Source: Paenibacillus tyrphae (GTDB taxonomy: Bacteria > Bacillota > Bacilli > Paenibacillales > NBRC-103111). From it: a DNA stretch of 64,000 bases. The position numbers were made by a program, and so were the translations under genes. The notes beneath the pieces were generated by a model. The model had not been told where the DNA came from. It made no database searches and saw nothing but the letters and a program-made list of their open reading frames with translations. Below, in pieces: positions 8,867-16,555 of the stretch (positions are counted from its first letter, which is position 1; each line of letters begins with the position of its first letter). The stretch spans positions 62,001-126,000 of the forward strand of contig NZ_JAMZAW010000013.1 in the NCBI RefSeq assembly GCF_024158745.1, in the 5' to 3' direction.

Positions 8867-11800
8867 ATGGCAAAGAAAAAGATCAATACGCTGCTCGTTG
8901 CTCTATTGATCATGATGCAGTGGCTGTATGCATTCGGCTTATCGCCGCAAGTCAACGCAGCCCCGATTTCCAGCAGCATTATCGATAGCGTAACGATGGC
9001 AGTGTACGACAAGTCCGGTAACGTGGTGACGGATGACGTTTACGAGCCGGGCTCGAAGGTGAAATTGGACTACACTTGGTCCCTGCCTAACGGCCACGGT
9101 TACAAGAACGGAGATACGTACACGTTCAAGCTGCCGGAGCAATTCAAGCTTTACAACGATATCCCTGATCAACCGCTTATCTCAGGCGGCGAAGCGATAG
9201 GGAAATTCAAGGTCTACAAAGACAGCCACGAGGTTGTCATGACCTTGGAGGCGATCGAGAACCTGGCGGATGTCAAAGGGACTTTGACTTTCCAGACGGT
9301 GTTCGATATGCAGGTGATTAATGGCAGCACAACGCAGATTATTAAAATTCCGGTGAAAGGCGGCGAGCAGGTCTTTACGCTGCACTTTAAGCCGAACGTG
9401 ACTTCGACCATCGGGAAAAGCGGCGTGCCGAAAGGCTACAATGCGAAAAGCATCGATTGGACGGTAGATGTGAACAAAGAGCTGGCCGCTGTCCAGAACG
9501 CGGTCGTGACCGATCCGATTCCAGCCGGGCTGGGCGCTCCGGTCACCGTCGCCGTATACGAGCTCAACGTACAGTTGAACGGCAGCATCGTTCAGGGTGC
9601 GCCGCTGGACGGCAGCAAGTACAGCATGAGCACGGCGGGCAACGTCCTGAAGCTCAGCTTTAATGAAAGTCCTATTCGAACGGCATACCGCATACAGTAC
9701 ACAACGCCGGTGACCAATGAGGACCAAACTTCATTCGTGAACAAGGCGACATTTGAAGGAAGCAACAAGCCGCCGGTCAGCGCCGAGGCCACCGTCACGG
9801 TGCAGCGCGGCACGGCGCTGGACAAAACGTCGACGAAATACGATTCGAACACGCAAACGATCGACTGGGAGATCAAGTACAATTACAACGAGAAGACGAT
9901 CGCCCAGGACAACGCTTTCTTGACGGATTTGTTCAACGATACGCAGGATTTGGTGGCGGGCTCCCTCCATGTCTATCAAGTGACGATCGACTCGAAGGGA
10001 AGCGAGATCCTCGGAGCTGAGCTGCCTGCAGCAAGCTACAAGGTGACCCCGGAGACTGCGACCGGAAGCAACGGTTTTAAACTGCAGTTCCTGCAGGACA
10101 TCTCGTCCGCTTACAAAATTAAGTACCAAACCAAAGCTAATCATCGCGTGATCGACTGGGCTAAGATAACGAATAAGGTAACTTCCGGGAGCGGAGACAG
10201 CGATACGGCTACACGCGACATCAACCAGGTGATTATTACCAAGGGCGTCGGGCCGGTGGACTACCAAGCCAAAACGGCAGCCTGGAGCATTACGCTAAAC
10301 AAGGACAGCGAGCCGATGACCAACGTGGTCGTGACGGATAGCTTCCCTAACAAAGGGATGCGTCTCATTCCGGGATCTCTGACCGTTAAGGAAGGGAACA
10401 AGCCGATGGACGCGGCGGATTACACCGTGGACGCTTCCGTACCGGCCGAGCAAGGCTTTAAAATTACTTTTAATCGAGCGTTGTACGGACAGGTGACGAT
10501 TACTTACAGCACTGAGTTCAACATGGATTGGCTCAGCAACAACGCGACGAATTTCCTGAACAACGCTTCGGTCGCATGGGTCGACGGCAACTCCAAGGCG
10601 CAGACGAAGACAGTAACCGCCACGTTCGATCCAAGAATCGAAGTGAAAAACAACGGATTTAAGAACGGTACCTATGACGCTACCCTGAAACAAATTACGT
10701 GGACGGTCGGCGTGAACTATAACGGCAAGACGCTTGCCGGGGCGGTCGTTCAAGATACGCTCGAGTCCGGCCAGAAGCTGATCGACAATTCGCTTGCCGT
10801 ATACAACATGAACATCGCAGCCAACGGCAATCCGTCGCAGGGGACCGTTGTCGACAGCACGTATTACAACTATACGGTCGGCAAGGACAACAAGTTGACC
10901 GTAACTTTCTTGAAGCCTATTTCGGCTCCGTACTACATTGTCTTTAAGACAAGTCTTGAAGGAAAGCTGATTGACAATAAAGTAAACAACACGGCAAACG
11001 TATTCGATGGAACAACGCCGGTATCGAAAAATTTGACGGCTTCCGTCAACATTCCTAACGGCGGCGAATACTTGAACAAGAAGGGCACACAAAACGGCGA
11101 CAAAATCAATTGGACGATTCTCATTAACCGCGGACAATCCACGGTAACCAATGCCAAAATCGTCGATACGCCGTCCGAGAACCAGCTTCTGCTGCCAGGC
11201 ACGTTCAAATTGTTTACGACCAAAGTAGACGCGGGCGGTACGGTCTCCAAGGGAGCCGAACTGGTCAAGGACGTAGATTATTCGCTGGTACTCAAGACGG
11301 ACGACGACGGGAAGCAGAGCTTCGAATTAAGCTTCCTGAAAACACTGTCTACCGCAGCGATTTTGGAATATCAATCTTTAATCGTTGCGAAAGATCAGGA
11401 TAAGGTCTCCAACAAAATCGAATTTACAGGCACGAATGAAATTAAGGTAACCAAGGATACATCCACCAGCATCATCGTTGGAGTCAGCAGCGGCTCCGGT
11501 ACGATCGGCGGGGTCAGAGGCTCGCTGACCGTCGTGAAAGTGGACGCAGCGGACAATAAGACCCGTCTTGGCGGAGCAACCTTCGAGCTGTACCGGAAAT
11601 CCGGCTCGGATAAGGTGCATATCGGTACGCTGACAACCGATGCAAGCGGGACGGCATTATTCAAGAAATTGCTCGCCGGGGATTACTTCGTGAAGGAAAC
11701 GGCGGCTCCGGACGGCTATGTGCTCGATTCCAAAGAGTATCCGGTCTCGATTAATAGCGCAGACGGCTTTCAATTAACCGTCGCCAACACCAAGTCTGCT

Positions 11801-13168
11801 ACACCTCCGGTAATCAAAGGCTCGCTGACGGTGAAAAAGGTAGACTCGGCGCAAAACAATCTGCTGCTCGGCGGCGCGACCTTCGAGCTGTATGAGAAGA
11901 AAGGCGCCAGCTTGACGCTGATCGGCACGAAAACAACGGATGCGAGCGGAACGGTTTCTTTCGATAAGCTTCCTGTAGGAGACTACATCGTGAAGGAAAC
12001 AGCGGCTCCAGACGGCTATGTGCTTGATACCAAAGAGCATCCGGTCTCGATTGTGACCGCGGATAACGTTAAGCTCACCGTCACGAACGATAAGGCCACA
12101 CCGAAACCGCCGGTCATTCAAGGCTCGCTGACGGTGAAAAAGGTAGATTCGACGCAAACGGACCTGCTGCTCAGCGGCGCGACCTTCGAGCTGTATGAGA
12201 AAAAAGGCTCCAGCTTGACGCTGGTCGGCACCAAGACGACGGATGCGAGCGGAACGGTCGTATTCGATAAGCTGCCTGCCGGAGACTATGTATTGAAGGA
12301 AACGGCGGCTCCGACCGGCTATGTGCTCGATTCCAAGGAGCATCCGGTTTCGATTCAAACCGCAGACAACGTTAATCTGACAGTCACAAACGAAAAGACC
12401 AGCACACCGAAGCCTCCGATACCGCCGGTCACTCAAGGTTCCTTGACGGTGAAAAAGGTAGATTCGGCGCAAAACAATCTGCTGCTCAGCGGCGCGATCT
12501 TCGAGCTGTATGAGAAGAAAGACGCAAGCTTGAAGCTGATTGGCACGAAAACGACGGACGCGAGCGGAAGGGTCGTATTCGATAAGCTGCCCGCAGGAGA
12601 CTATGTAGTGAAGGAAACGGCGGCTCCAAGCGGCTATGTGCTCGATTCCAAGGAGCATCCGGTTTCGATTGTAACCGCGGAAGGCTATTCGTTAACGGTA
12701 ACTAACGCGAAATCATCGTCGTCTTCGTCGGATTCTTCGGATTCGTCAGGTTCGTCGGGTTCTACATCGCCGACAACACCATCAACGCCGACGACAAACA
12801 CATCGACAACAACGCCGAATAATCCGGCACCCGGGGGAGCTCAACCGGACGGAAATAAACCGAACGACCAGGAAACGATCGATAGCAATACCAAGGTGCC
12901 GCTAGGCCCGCCGACGGTTGACCGGCCGCAAAATGGGGATAAAACGACCCCGCCGGAACTTCCGAAAAATCCGGAAAAACCGGACGGTAACGAAACGATC
13001 GATCTTGTGAATCGGGAAGTGCCGCTGGGCAACCCGCCGAGCGACAAAACCAAAAAAGAAACACTGCCGAAAACGGGAGAATCCAGCCCTGTTTACATCC
13101 AACTGGCTGGTGCTGCCTTGATCGTTCTTGGATTTATGCTGCGTCGTAAATTTATGAAGAACACCTAG
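8867..13168 (+). CDS. LPXTG-anchored adhesin with collagen-binding-type and Cna_B domains
   Basis: The ATG at 8867, rather than the in-frame codon at 8819 inside the riboswitch terminator, gives a 1433-residue protein with a signal peptide (about 1-32). A bacterial adhesion domain follows (YEPGSKVKLDYTWSLPNG), then about six beta-sandwich repeats of the collagen-binding/DUF11 kind (each with a DWTV/NWTI-like start, about 130 residues apart). Four near-identical Cna_B domains begin at residues 885, 985, 1086 and 1191. Their VKKVD lysine and VKETAAP glutamate are typical of self-formed isopeptide bonds. A Ser/Thr/Pro-rich wall-spanning part follows, then LPKTG at 1400-1404, a hydrophobic segment and a RRKFMKN tail. 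Sortase should link it to peptidoglycan. The sortase gene is next, and a c-di-GMP-II riboswitch controls expression. Ligand specificity is unknown. Confidence 0.93.
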   Translation: MAKKKINTLLVALLIMMQWLYAFGLSPQVNAAPISSSIIDSVTMAVYDKSGNVVTDDVYEPGSKVKLDYTWSLPNGHGYKNGDTYTFKLPEQFKLYNDIPDQPLISGGEAIGKFKVYKDSHEVVMTLEAIENLADVKGTLTFQTVFDMQVINGSTTQIIKIPVKGGEQVFTLHFKPNVTSTIGKSGVPKGYNAKSIDWTVDVNKELAAVQNAVVTDPIPAGLGAPVTVAVYELNVQLNGSIVQGAPLDGSKYSMSTAGNVLKLSFNESPIRTAYRIQYTTPVTNEDQTSFVNKATFEGSNKPPVSAEATVTVQRGTALDKTSTKYDSNTQTIDWEIKYNYNEKTIAQDNAFLTDLFNDTQDLVAGSLHVYQVTIDSKGSEILGAELPAASYKVTPETATGSNGFKLQFLQDISSAYKIKYQTKANHRVIDWAKITNKVTSGSGDSDTATRDINQVIITKGVGPVDYQAKTAAWSITLNKDSEPMTNVVVTDSFPNKGMRLIPGSLTVKEGNKPMDAADYTVDASVPAEQGFKITFNRALYGQVTITYSTEFNMDWLSNNATNFLNNASVAWVDGNSKAQTKTVTATFDPRIEVKNNGFKNGTYDATLKQITWTVGVNYNGKTLAGAVVQDTLESGQKLIDNSLAVYNMNIAANGNPSQGTVVDSTYYNYTVGKDNKLTVTFLKPISAPYYIVFKTSLEGKLIDNKVNNTANVFDGTTPVSKNLTASVNIPNGGEYLNKKGTQNGDKINWTILINRGQSTVTNAKIVDTPSENQLLLPGTFKLFTTKVDAGGTVSKGAELVKDVDYSLVLKTDDDGKQSFELSFLKTLSTAAILEYQSLIVAKDQDKVSNKIEFTGTNEIKVTKDTSTSIIVGVSSGSGTIGGVRGSLTVVKVDAADNKTRLGGATFELYRKSGSDKVHIGTLTTDASGTALFKKLLAGDYFVKETAAPDGYVLDSKEYPVSINSADGFQLTVANTKSATPPVIKGSLTVKKVDSAQNNLLLGGATFELYEKKGASLTLIGTKTTDASGTVSFDKLPVGDYIVKETAAPDGYVLDTKEHPVSIVTADNVKLTVTNDKATPKPPVIQGSLTVKKVDSTQTDLLLSGATFELYEKKGSSLTLVGTKTTDASGTVVFDKLPAGDYVLKETAAPTGYVLDSKEHPVSIQTADNVNLTVTNEKTSTPKPPIPPVTQGSLTVKKVDSAQNNLLLSGAIFELYEKKDASLKLIGTKTTDASGRVVFDKLPAGDYVVKETAAPSGYVLDSKEHPVSIVTAEGYSLTVTNAKSSSSSSDSSDSSGSSGSTSPTTPSTPTTNTSTTTPNNPAPGGAQPDGNKPNDQETIDSNTKVPLGPPTVDRPQNGDKTTPPELPKNPEKPDGNETIDLVNREVPLGNPPSDKTKKETLPKTGESSPVYIQLAGAALIVLGFMLRRKFMKNT
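11519..12712 (+). repeat. four tandem Cna_B-coding repeats
   Basis: Units start at 11519, 11819, 12122 and 12437, with periods of 300, 303 and 315 bases. Each encodes GSLTV...FELY...VKETAAP. Units 2-4 are closer to each other than to unit 1, suggesting recent in-frame duplication; copy number could vary between strains. Confidence 0.85.
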
Positions 13169-13191
13169 GCGGCTTCTCTTAATAAACTCAT

Positions 13192-13223
13192 CCTAACGCG
13201 CGCCTCTTCCGGCGCGCGTTAGG
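13192..13223 (+). promoter_or_regulatory. strong intercistronic hairpin without T-run
   Basis: Perfect 13-bp stem: CCTAACGCGCGCC (13192-13204) and GGCGCGCGTTAGG (13211-13223), loop TCTTCC. No T-tract follows, so it is not a canonical terminator. Lying 23 bases after the adhesin stop and 30 before the sortase start, it may protect adhesin mRNA or set the adhesin:sortase ratio. Confidence 0.7.
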
Positions 13224-13253
13224 CCGCTTGCTAGGACTAAGGAGGGAGCTCGG

Positions 13254-13946
13254 ATGATCAAAAGAACGCTGCCGATCCTGTGTATTTTTCTGGGAATCGC
13301 GATTTTTCTCTACCCTGCGATCATGGATCGCTATGAGATCTACCGGCAGCAGCAAATGATGAACCAGTGGACGGAAACCTTGAAGCATATCGATCAAGCG
13401 ACCGAAACCGCAGTTCCAAAGCAGAATACGCTCAATCCCGTTCCTGTATCGGCAGTCGTTACTCCCGATCCCGCTCCTGCAGTCGAAACGCCTGCGGACA
13501 ATCAGCCGCAGCCTTCGAATGCTGACCCGGACCCTTTGCAGGGAAAACCCATCGAGGGAATTTTGACCATCGAGAAGATTAAACTGAAGCTGCCGATTAT
13601 AACGGACGCAACCGTGAACAATCTGAAGCTTTCCGTCGCGAGCATCGCAGGTACCGGAAAAGCCGGCGCCGTAGGGAATTATGCCATTGCCGGACATCGC
13701 AACTTCACGTACGGGAAAAACTTTAACCGGCTGGATGAGGTCGACAAAGGAGATATCGTCGAAGTCGATACGGGAAAACAGCAGTACCGGTATGAGGTCC
13801 ACGAGAAACAATACGTTCTCCCCGAGGACGTCTGGGTGTTGAAAGGCAACGGCAAAGACAAGGAAATTACGCTAATCACCTGTCATCCTATGGAAAACCC
13901 GACACACCGTCTCATTCTGAAAGGGAAATTGATAGAGAAACAATAA
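13254..13946 (+). CDS. srtD: class D sortase
   Basis: The 230-residue membrane-anchored transpeptidase has an N-terminal signal anchor (about residues 5-24) and a Pro-rich stalk (60-95). The sortase barrel carries the catalytic H148 (in IAGHRN), C210 (in LITCHP) and R219 (in THRLIL). Compact size and the TLITC motif fit class D, known from Bacillus and Paenibacillus. It should cleave the LPKTG of the adhesin encoded immediately upstream and join it to the peptidoglycan. The ATG follows AAGGAGGGAG. The promoter of the next gene lies within its last codons. Confidence 0.92.
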   Translation: MIKRTLPILCIFLGIAIFLYPAIMDRYEIYRQQQMMNQWTETLKHIDQATETAVPKQNTLNPVPVSAVVTPDPAPAVETPADNQPQPSNADPDPLQGKPIEGILTIEKIKLKLPIITDATVNNLKLSVASIAGTGKAGAVGNYAIAGHRNFTYGKNFNRLDEVDKGDIVEVDTGKQQYRYEVHEKQYVLPEDVWVLKGNGKDKEITLITCHPMENPTHRLILKGKLIEKQ

Positions 13947-13957
13947 TATGGTATGCT
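13929..13957 (+). promoter_or_regulatory. SigA promoter of the transglutaminase gene
   Basis: -35 TTGATA (13929-13934), 17-base spacer, extended -10 TGGTATGCT (TATGCT at 13952-13957). It overlaps the end of the sortase gene, so transcription starts near 13964, just before the GEMM riboswitch. This gives the third gene its own regulated unit. Confidence 0.75.
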
Positions 13958-13974
13958 AGAATCATAAAAAAATA

Positions 13975-14079
13975 TTTTCGGTGCTTTCAACCGATAAAGG
14001 CAAACCTAACGAAAGTTGGGGACGCAAAGCTACAGGGCCTTCCTTAGTGGTAACTAAGATGGCAGCCAGTTACCGAAAG
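13975..14079 (+). ncRNA. c-di-GMP-I (GEMM) riboswitch
   Basis: Hallmark segments are present in order: ATAAAGGCAAACC (13995-14007), a GAAA tetraloop stem, GGGACGCAAAGCTA, a GGCCTTC receptor region, a GGTAAC-capped stem, and GATGGCAGCCAGTTACC. TTTTCGGT (13975-13982) is complementary to ACCGAAAG (14072-14079), whose last bases are part of the ribosome site AAAGGAG (14076-14082). TCGGT can instead pair with the nearby ACCGA (13990-13994). Ligand binding may thus hide the ribosome site (an OFF switch, inference). Aptamer identity is firm. Confidence 0.93.
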
Positions 14080-14091
14080 GAGAGCTTTTTT

Positions 14092-14889
14092 ATGTTCAAA
14101 AAGCTTTTGGCGATGACATTCATCACAACTTTGCTGCTGGCAGCACCAAAAGGAACATATGCCGCGACCGAAAACTACCAAATCGACCGAACCGCTCTGG
14201 ATAAAGGTCTCATCGCGGTAAATTATACGCAAAATACCGATACCAAGACGATTGTTCGAATCTCGAAGGGCAATGATAACTACGACTATACCCTGACGAA
14301 CGGGGTGCACTATCCATTGCAGCGAGGCAATGGCACGTACAGCGTCCTAATCGCGCAGTTAATGAGCGATAATAAATATAAAGTCGTTTCGAAAGAAAGC
14401 ATCGAGCTGAAATTGGATAACGAAAATGCGGTTTTTGTCCAGTCGATTCCGCTCATTAACTGGAACAGCAATACGAAAGCCGTCGTCCAGATGAACAAGC
14501 TGACGAACGCCGCCATGACGGATATGGAAAAAACGGCCGCAATTTATGCTTACATCACGCAAAACATCCAGTACGATTACGAGAAAGCTCAATCGGTCAA
14601 ACCCGATTATATTCCTAATCTGGATGCCATTTACGATTCGTCGAAAGGAATTTGCTACGATTACGCGGCATTGTTCGCGGCGATGGCCAGAAGTCAAAAT
14701 ATCCCGACCCGCTTGATTATGGGATATGAAGCCTCGGCTCCGACGACGTACCATGCGTGGAATCAAGTTTTCTTAAATGGGCAATGGGTCACGATCGACA
14801 CGACGTACGACGCAGTCCGCGTGCAAAACGGCGAGGATACCCCGATGATCAAAAATGCGGCGGATTACACGATTACTCAGGTCTATTAG
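14092..14889 (+). CDS. secreted transglutaminase-fold protein
   Basis: The ATG at 14092, directly after the riboswitch and AAAGGAG, gives 265 residues with a signal peptide (about 1-25). An Ig-like N-terminal part follows, and a transglutaminase core (about 135-245) has the triad C188 (GICYDYAALFAAM), H221 (TYHAWN) and D236. Such proteins may cross-link or cleave cell-surface proteins, or act as cysteine proteases; the family does not tell which. Placement after an adhesin and sortase, under cyclic-di-GMP control, suggests a role in surface or matrix protein processing. The start codon lies in the loop of a small AGCTTTTT/AAAAAGCT hairpin (14083-14108). Confidence 0.88.
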   Translation: MFKKLLAMTFITTLLLAAPKGTYAATENYQIDRTALDKGLIAVNYTQNTDTKTIVRISKGNDNYDYTLTNGVHYPLQRGNGTYSVLIAQLMSDNKYKVVSKESIELKLDNENAVFVQSIPLINWNSNTKAVVQMNKLTNAAMTDMEKTAAIYAYITQNIQYDYEKAQSVKPDYIPNLDAIYDSSKGICYDYAALFAAMARSQNIPTRLIMGYEASAPTTYHAWNQVFLNGQWVTIDTTYDAVRVQNGEDTPMIKNAADYTITQVY

Positions 14890-14928
14890 TTCGTTATTAA
14901 GAACAAAATTGAACGCTATTACGAACGC

Positions 14929-14956
14929 AAACCGTATTCGCTAGAATACGGTTTTT
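14929..14956 (+). terminator. terminator after the transglutaminase gene
   Basis: AAACCGTATTC (14929-14939), loop GCTA, GAATACGGTTTTT (14944-14956). Confidence 0.9.
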
Positions 14957-14980
14957 CATTTTTCATTTTGTAAACCGATA

Positions 14981-15009
14981 TTGACAGAGGCAACCCGAGG
15001 AGGTATGAT
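14981..15009 (+). promoter_or_regulatory. SigA promoter
   Basis: -35 TTGACA (14981-14986), 17-base spacer, -10 TATGAT (15004-15009); near-consensus. It drives the secreted protein gene at 15066. Confidence 0.8.
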
Positions 15010-15065
15010 CCAAATACAAGTTTTTCTATTGGAATTTACAACTTTGCTTGAGGAGGCTTTTCGCC

Positions 15066-16475
15066 ATGCATCGTTCCGTTAACAAAAAGAAAACGTTATT
15101 CCCGCTCGCAGCCGTCAGCTTATCGGCGGCTCTGCTCTTCTCCGGACTGTACGGCGGTACCGAGGTTCGCGCGGAAGCGGCCACCGCTCCTGCAGCATCG
15201 TCTTCTTCGGTAGTGTCGTCTCCCTCTGCGGCGGCCTACAAAGCCTTTTTGCAGAACCAGTACAAAATCGAGCTGCCGGCTGCGCCTACGAAGGGCGAAT
15301 TTATCCAGGACGTGGCGAAGGCGCTGAAGCTCGGCGGCACCTCTGCCAGGGAGAACCGGTTTAACGATCTGAAGCCCGAGGACCCTGCGTATGCGGCCGC
15401 TCAGACTTTGGCCGAGAAGGGCGTTTTGTCGGGCGGAACGCTGCAGGCGGCAGCTCCCCTCACGGAAGATGCAGCGGTCTACATCGCGCTGAAAGCCGCA
15501 GATTTGAAGGAGCTCGCCTATACATACCCCGAAGCGAAAATCAAACCGGCGCTGCGCAAGCTCGGCATCGACTATCCCGGTAATCCGAAATTGTCGCTGC
15601 AAGCGGCGCAGGAGCTGGCGGCGGCCGTGGACACGGGCCTGCTCCCTGCCGCATGGCACAGCTCGTTCGGACTCGGTGACGCGGCATCCGGCGATTTTGC
15701 CGCCGATCTGCTCGGCAGCGTCCTGTCGTTCAAAGGCGCTTACAAGCACACGATCGGCTCCGTGGCCGACGTGGATATTTTCGCCAAGCTGTACCAAGCG
15801 TATCAAACGCAGGATCTGATTCAGGTGAAAGAGCTGCAAGCCGTCGTCGACGAAGCGCTGAAGCAGAACTTGATCACCGGCTACAATCTGAAGGATTCCC
15901 GCTACAGCGCGAATTTTGATCCAAAGCTGTCGCTCACCTACGGACACGACGATATTACGCATGCCGTGCAGTTGATCGGACTGCTGCGCAGCGAGGGTTT
16001 GAATGCCAAAGTGCAGCTGGAGCCGAAAACGTCGGCCTTCGTCTACCTAAAGGAGTGGGGCGAGCCGAAGCAAACGGACAGCTACAAGGTCGTGCAGATC
16101 GAGAACGGGAACTACATCGCCTATGCGAAGGAATATGACATTGCCTTCGAATTCGATACGGCGGAGCAAAAAGCGAAGTTTCAGGACGTGATCTCCCAAT
16201 ACGCCAAAAAGAACAGCGAGGACGCCAAAGGTCTGATCGCCAGCTCCTGGTGGCAGCCGCTCTACTATTCGCTCACCCCGATCGACGCGTACAAGGAAAT
16301 CTCGAACAATAAGCTGACCGAAGGCCACTATTATGCGCAGACGTTCTCCTTGTCGGACAAAACCGCAGAGATCGCATCCGGCCTGCAAAAGATCCGCCCC
16401 GACGCCAAAGTGGAGTCTTACCGCTTCTGGGTCGATGAGCCGTTCTACAACTATTTGCTCGGCGGCTATAAATAA
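15066..16475 (+). CDS. secreted protein of unknown function
   Basis: The ATG at 15066 follows GAGGAGG; an in-frame TTG at 15048 lies inside that site and was rejected. The 469-residue product has a signal peptide (about 1-38, ending near VRAEA). Its first 180 residues contain degenerate SLH-like stretches (FNDLKPEDPAYAAAQTLAEKGV, PLTEDAAVYIALKAADL), but no full SLH triplet is present. The rest shows alpha/beta segments without a motif I recognise. It has its own strong promoter and a terminator, so it is a single-gene unit. A surface-associated or wall-bound role is possible, but function is unknown. Confidence 0.8.
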   Translation: MHRSVNKKKTLFPLAAVSLSAALLFSGLYGGTEVRAEAATAPAASSSSVVSSPSAAAYKAFLQNQYKIELPAAPTKGEFIQDVAKALKLGGTSARENRFNDLKPEDPAYAAAQTLAEKGVLSGGTLQAAAPLTEDAAVYIALKAADLKELAYTYPEAKIKPALRKLGIDYPGNPKLSLQAAQELAAAVDTGLLPAAWHSSFGLGDAASGDFAADLLGSVLSFKGAYKHTIGSVADVDIFAKLYQAYQTQDLIQVKELQAVVDEALKQNLITGYNLKDSRYSANFDPKLSLTYGHDDITHAVQLIGLLRSEGLNAKVQLEPKTSAFVYLKEWGEPKQTDSYKVVQIENGNYIAYAKEYDIAFEFDTAEQKAKFQDVISQYAKKNSEDAKGLIASSWWQPLYYSLTPIDAYKEISNNKLTEGHYYAQTFSLSDKTAEIASGLQKIRPDAKVESYRFWVDEPFYNYLLGGYK

Positions 16476-16498
16476 ACGTGCGCTAATCGCGCTTTAGA

Positions 16499-16549
16499 GG
16501 AAGGGACATGGAGGGCTTCGCAGCCCCGCCATGCCCCTTCCCTGTTTTA
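16499..16549. terminator. terminator between convergent genes
   Basis: Long hairpin GGAAGGG (16499-16505) ... CCCTTCC (16536-16542) with inner pairs CATGG and AGGGCT/AGCCCC, followed by GTTTTA. It ends the plus-strand gene at 16475 and may also serve the minus-strand operon. Confidence 0.75.
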
Positions 16550-16555
16550 TACGCT

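Noticed and set aside
11519-12712. Tandem repeats as a CRISPR array
   Set aside because: Units are about 300 bases, in frame and encode Cna_B domains.
13981-14091. N-terminal extension of the transglutaminase protein
   Set aside because: Those codons fall inside the GEMM aptamer; the signal peptide and ribosome site place the start at 14092.
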